Below, piece after piece: positions 59,645 through 64,000 of a DNA stretch of 64,000 nucleotides (position 1 is the first letter of the stretch; every line of letters starts with the position of its first letter). A model generated the notes under the pieces. The model saw nothing but the letters and a program-made list of their open reading frames with translations, was not told the origin of the DNA and made no database searches. The position numbers and the translations under genes were made by a program. Source of the stretch: Bacillus sp. RAR_GA_16. Lineage in GTDB: Bacteria; Bacillota; Bacilli; Bacillales; Guptibacillaceae. The DNA lies in contig NZ_JAIUKZ010000001.1 in assembly GCF_020165985.1 (NCBI RefSeq), forward strand, positions 488,001-552,000, read 5' to 3'.

Positions 59645-59684
59645 TCAACATAGAAGCACTATTAACGTTCACGGGGGTTTGATT

Positions 59685-60287
59685 TTGAAAACAAGAAATC
59701 TTGTTTATTTATTCTTTACAACCCTTCTGATTGGATCAACAGCCGGTATGCTTACAGGTATTGTCTTAGACTGGTCACAGTACTGGACAGATCTAAAAAA
59801 TGGAGAATTACTCTCGTTTCTAATTGTAATACTCTGGTTATTAGGAGTATCAAGCATCTTTAGTTTGATTAGTCAGATGGGTTTTTTTGCGTATTTAACC
59901 ATTCATCGTTTTGGATTAGGTATTTTCAAATCAGTAAGACTCTGGAATACCATCCAGGTTGTCTTAATCGCAGTTGCTTTATTTGATTTAGTCTACTTCC
60001 GCTATGCTGTTTTTGCAGAAGAGGGGGAAAGCGTGATTAGCTACATACTTATCGCATTATTTCTTCTAGTGGTAGGACTCATTACGGCATATGTGAAGCA
60101 AAAAGAAACAAATAAGCAGGCATTTATACCCGCTCTGTTCTTTATTGTCGTTGTTACCATCCTTGAATGGATTCCAGGACTACAAAGCAATGATCCAAAG
60201 TGGCTCTGGCTTATTTTGATCCCTCTACTAGTAAGTAATGTGTGGCAATTGCTAACACTTCATCGCTTAATTCAAAAAGAAGCATAA
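59685..60287 (+). CDS. kbaA: KinB-signalling pathway activation protein KbaA
   Basis: Membrane protein needed for activity of the sporulation kinase KinB in B. subtilis. The 200 residues have about six hydrophobic spans and the conserved GVSSIFSLISQMGFFAYLTI and HRFGLGIFKS. I start at TTG 59685, eight bases after GGGGG; TTG 59679 is also in frame. Divergent from gerD and converging with pdaB. Confidence 0.93.
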   Translation: MKTRNLVYLFFTTLLIGSTAGMLTGIVLDWSQYWTDLKNGELLSFLIVILWLLGVSSIFSLISQMGFFAYLTIHRFGLGIFKSVRLWNTIQVVLIAVALFDLVYFRYAVFAEEGESVISYILIALFLLVVGLITAYVKQKETNKQAFIPALFFIVVVTILEWIPGLQSNDPKWLWLILIPLLVSNVWQLLTLHRLIQKEA

Positions 60288-60291
60288 GCAA

Positions 60292-60326
60292 AAGCCGCTT
60301 TCCAATTGGAGAGCGGCTTATTTTAT
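60292..60326. terminator. Bidirectional terminator between kbaA and pdaB
   Basis: AAGCCGCTTTCC and GGAGAGCGGCTT pair around AATT with T-rich flanks. Its right flank includes the last codons of pdaB. Confidence 0.85.
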
Positions 60327-61076
60327 TTCTTTGCTTTTAATATTAGCGTTTGAAACAAGTTCGCTGACTGTAGCGAAAGAATAACCTTTCTTCTTTAGTG
60401 CGGCAATCATTTCAGGAAGAGCTTCAGCCGTCTGTTTTGCTGAATCTGATGCATGCATAAGCACGATATCACCTGGGTCAATGTCTTTCATGACATTTTG
60501 AACAATATTTTCTACCCCGGGGTTTCTCCAGTCTTCAGAATCAAGACTCCAATGAATGACAGTATAGTTAAATTTGTCTGAAAGCAAGAGGACGCGCTTA
60601 TCAAAGTTTCCATTCGGGGGTCTAAGTAATTGTGGTTCTTCATCGGTCACTTTTTTTATAGCTTCGCTCGAACGAATAATGTCTTTCTTGATCTCCTCAT
60701 CTTTCATGGTTGTGTAGTTTTCGTAGCGATAACCAAGGTTACCGATTTCGTGACCATCTTTCGTAATCTGTTCAACAATCTCAGGATGACGTTCCGCCCA
60801 AGCTCCAGAAATGAAAAATGAAGCTTTCACATTGCTTTGTTTCAATTCTTTTAGAATAGGAACTGCTTTCGTTTCACCCCAACTAATATCAAAAGTTAAG
60901 GCAAGCCGTTTATCATCACTCTTCACCTGATCCACAGCGAGCGGGACATCATTATTTGTAAACACGGCGAGATCTCCACCTTCGACAAATAGAATAATGG
61001 CAGCAAAGAAAGCAGCCGTTACAATAATAAGTCCCTGTTTAATTCTGATTCCATTCCAAATCCAAAAAAACTTCAT
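60318..61076 (-). CDS. pdaB: Polysaccharide deacetylase family sporulation protein PdaB
   Basis: Required for spore stability in B. subtilis. The 252-residue protein (ATG at 61076, AAAGGGGG upstream) has one N-terminal membrane helix and a NodB domain. The first NodB motif reads LTFDISWG, where active deacetylases have TFDDG, so the second aspartate is replaced; LRPPNGNF and MHASD follow. This matches PdaB proteins elsewhere, for which deacetylase activity is doubtful. Confidence 0.94.
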   Translation of the reverse strand: MKFFWIWNGIRIKQGLIIVTAAFFAAIILFVEGGDLAVFTNNDVPLAVDQVKSDDKRLALTFDISWGETKAVPILKELKQSNVKASFFISGAWAERHPEIVEQITKDGHEIGNLGYRYENYTTMKDEEIKKDIIRSSEAIKKVTDEEPQLLRPPNGNFDKRVLLLSDKFNYTVIHWSLDSEDWRNPGVENIVQNVMKDIDPGDIVLMHASDSAKQTAEALPEMIAALKKKGYSFATVSELVSNANIKSKEIK

Positions 61077-61195
61077 TATGCACCCCCTTTGTCCCATTCA
61101 TATGCGAAAAGTTTCATAACTATGTACAAACTGTTAGGGAAACACATAAAACACAAATCACCTGGTCATACTGGGGTGAGGAAGGAGCGATACAG

Positions 61196-61420
61196 ATGAT
61201 CGGGCTTTTAGTTAACTTTAAAGAAATGAAAGAAATTGAGTATTTGCTAAAGAGAGAAATGGAAGAACTACTGTTGGATTTAGATAACAGTAGGCTTGAT
61301 GGGTTGGTTAAACGAGCGATGGAAGAGCGTTATCACCTTCTGTTAGGTATCTATAAACGCACTGCCACGCAAGCAGAGATAGCAAAGTACGTCCGCATCT
61401 TGAAAAAAAGTTCAAATTAA
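61196..61420 (+). CDS. Small hypothetical protein
   Basis: A 74-residue protein with a good ribosome site (GAGGAAGGAG) before ATG 61196. It is predicted mostly helical, with acidic leucine-rich segments (LKREMEELLLDLDNSRLD) and a basic C-terminus (KYVRILKKSSN); no signal peptide or membrane span. CATACTGG upstream (61168-61175) faintly resembles a sporulation sigma -10. It ends 14 bases before the first rrn promoter and is divergent from pdaB. I do not recognise it. Confidence 0.65.
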   Translation: MIGLLVNFKEMKEIEYLLKREMEELLLDLDNSRLDGLVKRAMEERYHLLLGIYKRTATQAEIAKYVRILKKSSN

Positions 61421-61433
61421 TTTAAATTACCCC

Positions 61434-61462
61434 TTGTCAAAAAGAAGAACTACCTGTATATT
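61434..61462 (+). promoter_or_regulatory. rrn promoter P1
   Basis: TTGTCA (61434-61439), 17 bases, TATATT (61457-61462). The region just downstream (GGTCGCC) allows initiation with G, the usual basis of GTP-sensitive rrn control in Bacillus. Confidence 0.75.
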
Positions 61463-61517
61463 TATATAGGTCGCCGCAACAACGCGGTGCACACGAAAAA
61501 CAATTTCAAAAAAGTTG

Positions 61518-61547
61518 TTGACGCTGACTGAGTTAATATGGTATATT
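61518..61547 (+). promoter_or_regulatory. rrn promoter P2
   Basis: TTGACG (61518-61523), 18 bases, TATATT (61542-61547) with TGG extended -10. It lies 85 bases after P1. Confidence 0.8.
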
Positions 61548-61584
61548 AATAAAGTCGCTGAAAACGACATTGAAAGAAACGAAT

Positions 61585-61618
61585 TGCTCTTTGAAAACTG
61601 AACGAAACGCCATGTAAG
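61585..61618 (+). promoter_or_regulatory. rrn leader: boxA-like site and 5' arm of 16S processing stem
   Basis: TGCTCTTTGAAAACTGAAC (61585-61603) is the boxA-type antitermination sequence seen in Bacillus rrn leaders. AAAACTGAACGAAACGCC and ATGTAAG (61594-61618) pair with 63255-63280 after the 16S gene, forming the RNase III precursor stem. Confidence 0.75.
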
Positions 61619-61668
61619 TAGTTGTTTCTACGGAAACAAACATTGTTTTAAAAGCTAGATTAAGCTTT

Positions 61669-64000
<2,332 letters not shown>

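Overview
The window is a low-to-mid GC Gram-positive chromosome segment from an endospore-forming member of the Bacillaceae. Gene order is that of the Bacillus subtilis region between two rRNA operons: clp/ctsR operon, isoprenoid and aminoacyl-tRNA genes, sigH, rpoBC, the str, S10, spc and alpha ribosomal operons, the ECF transporter module, then sporulation and germination genes (cwlD, gerD, kbaA, pdaB). The species cannot be fixed from the sequence alone.

Layout. 1-2812: 3' part of a 23S gene, 5S and its terminator. 2813-3417: gene-free gap with an unexplained five-copy TTCGCGGAA array and the CtsR-controlled promoter. 3418-7986: ctsR-mcsA-mcsB-clpC protein quality control. 8254-13141: radA, disA, a PIN/TRAM membrane protein, ispD, ispF. 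13210-18752: gltX, a cysteine T-box, cysE-cysS, mrnC, rlmB, rae1. 18823-20820: sigH, rpmG, secE, nusG. 20968-31563: rplK, rplA, rplJ-rplL, a methyltransferase, rpoB-rpoC. 31650-36366: L7Ae-like protein, rpsL, rpsG, fusA, tuf. 36740-51762: uninterrupted ribosomal super-operon with secY, adk, map, infA and rpoA. 52056-56308: ecfA1-ecfA2-ecfT, truA, rplM-rpsI. 56480-61420: ybaK-like, cwlD, salA, gerD, kbaA, pdaB and an unrecognised small gene. 61434-64000: two rrn promoters, a complete 16S gene, a spacer without tRNA, and the 5' part of another 23S gene. Positions 63741-64000 repeat positions 1-260 base for base.

How it works together. Most of the window builds and runs the translation and transcription machinery, with control points visible as ribosomal-protein or tRNA-sensing leaders (T-box, L10, L13, and a likely L1 site in front of both rplK and rplA), a CtsR operator and several terminators. 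mrnC encodes the enzyme expected to cut the 23S precursor stem whose two arms are both visible at the window ends.

Main anomaly. Seven otherwise intact, mostly essential genes (clpC, cysS, rplK, tuf, rplB, rpsC, rplX) each carry a single inserted base that breaks the frame. In all seven the broken site reads GAATC or GATTC where restoring the frame gives GATC. No other frame breaks were found. This is most simply a systematic read or consensus error at a subset of (probably methylated) GATC sites, and the seven proteins should be treated as full length in the cell until raw reads are checked.
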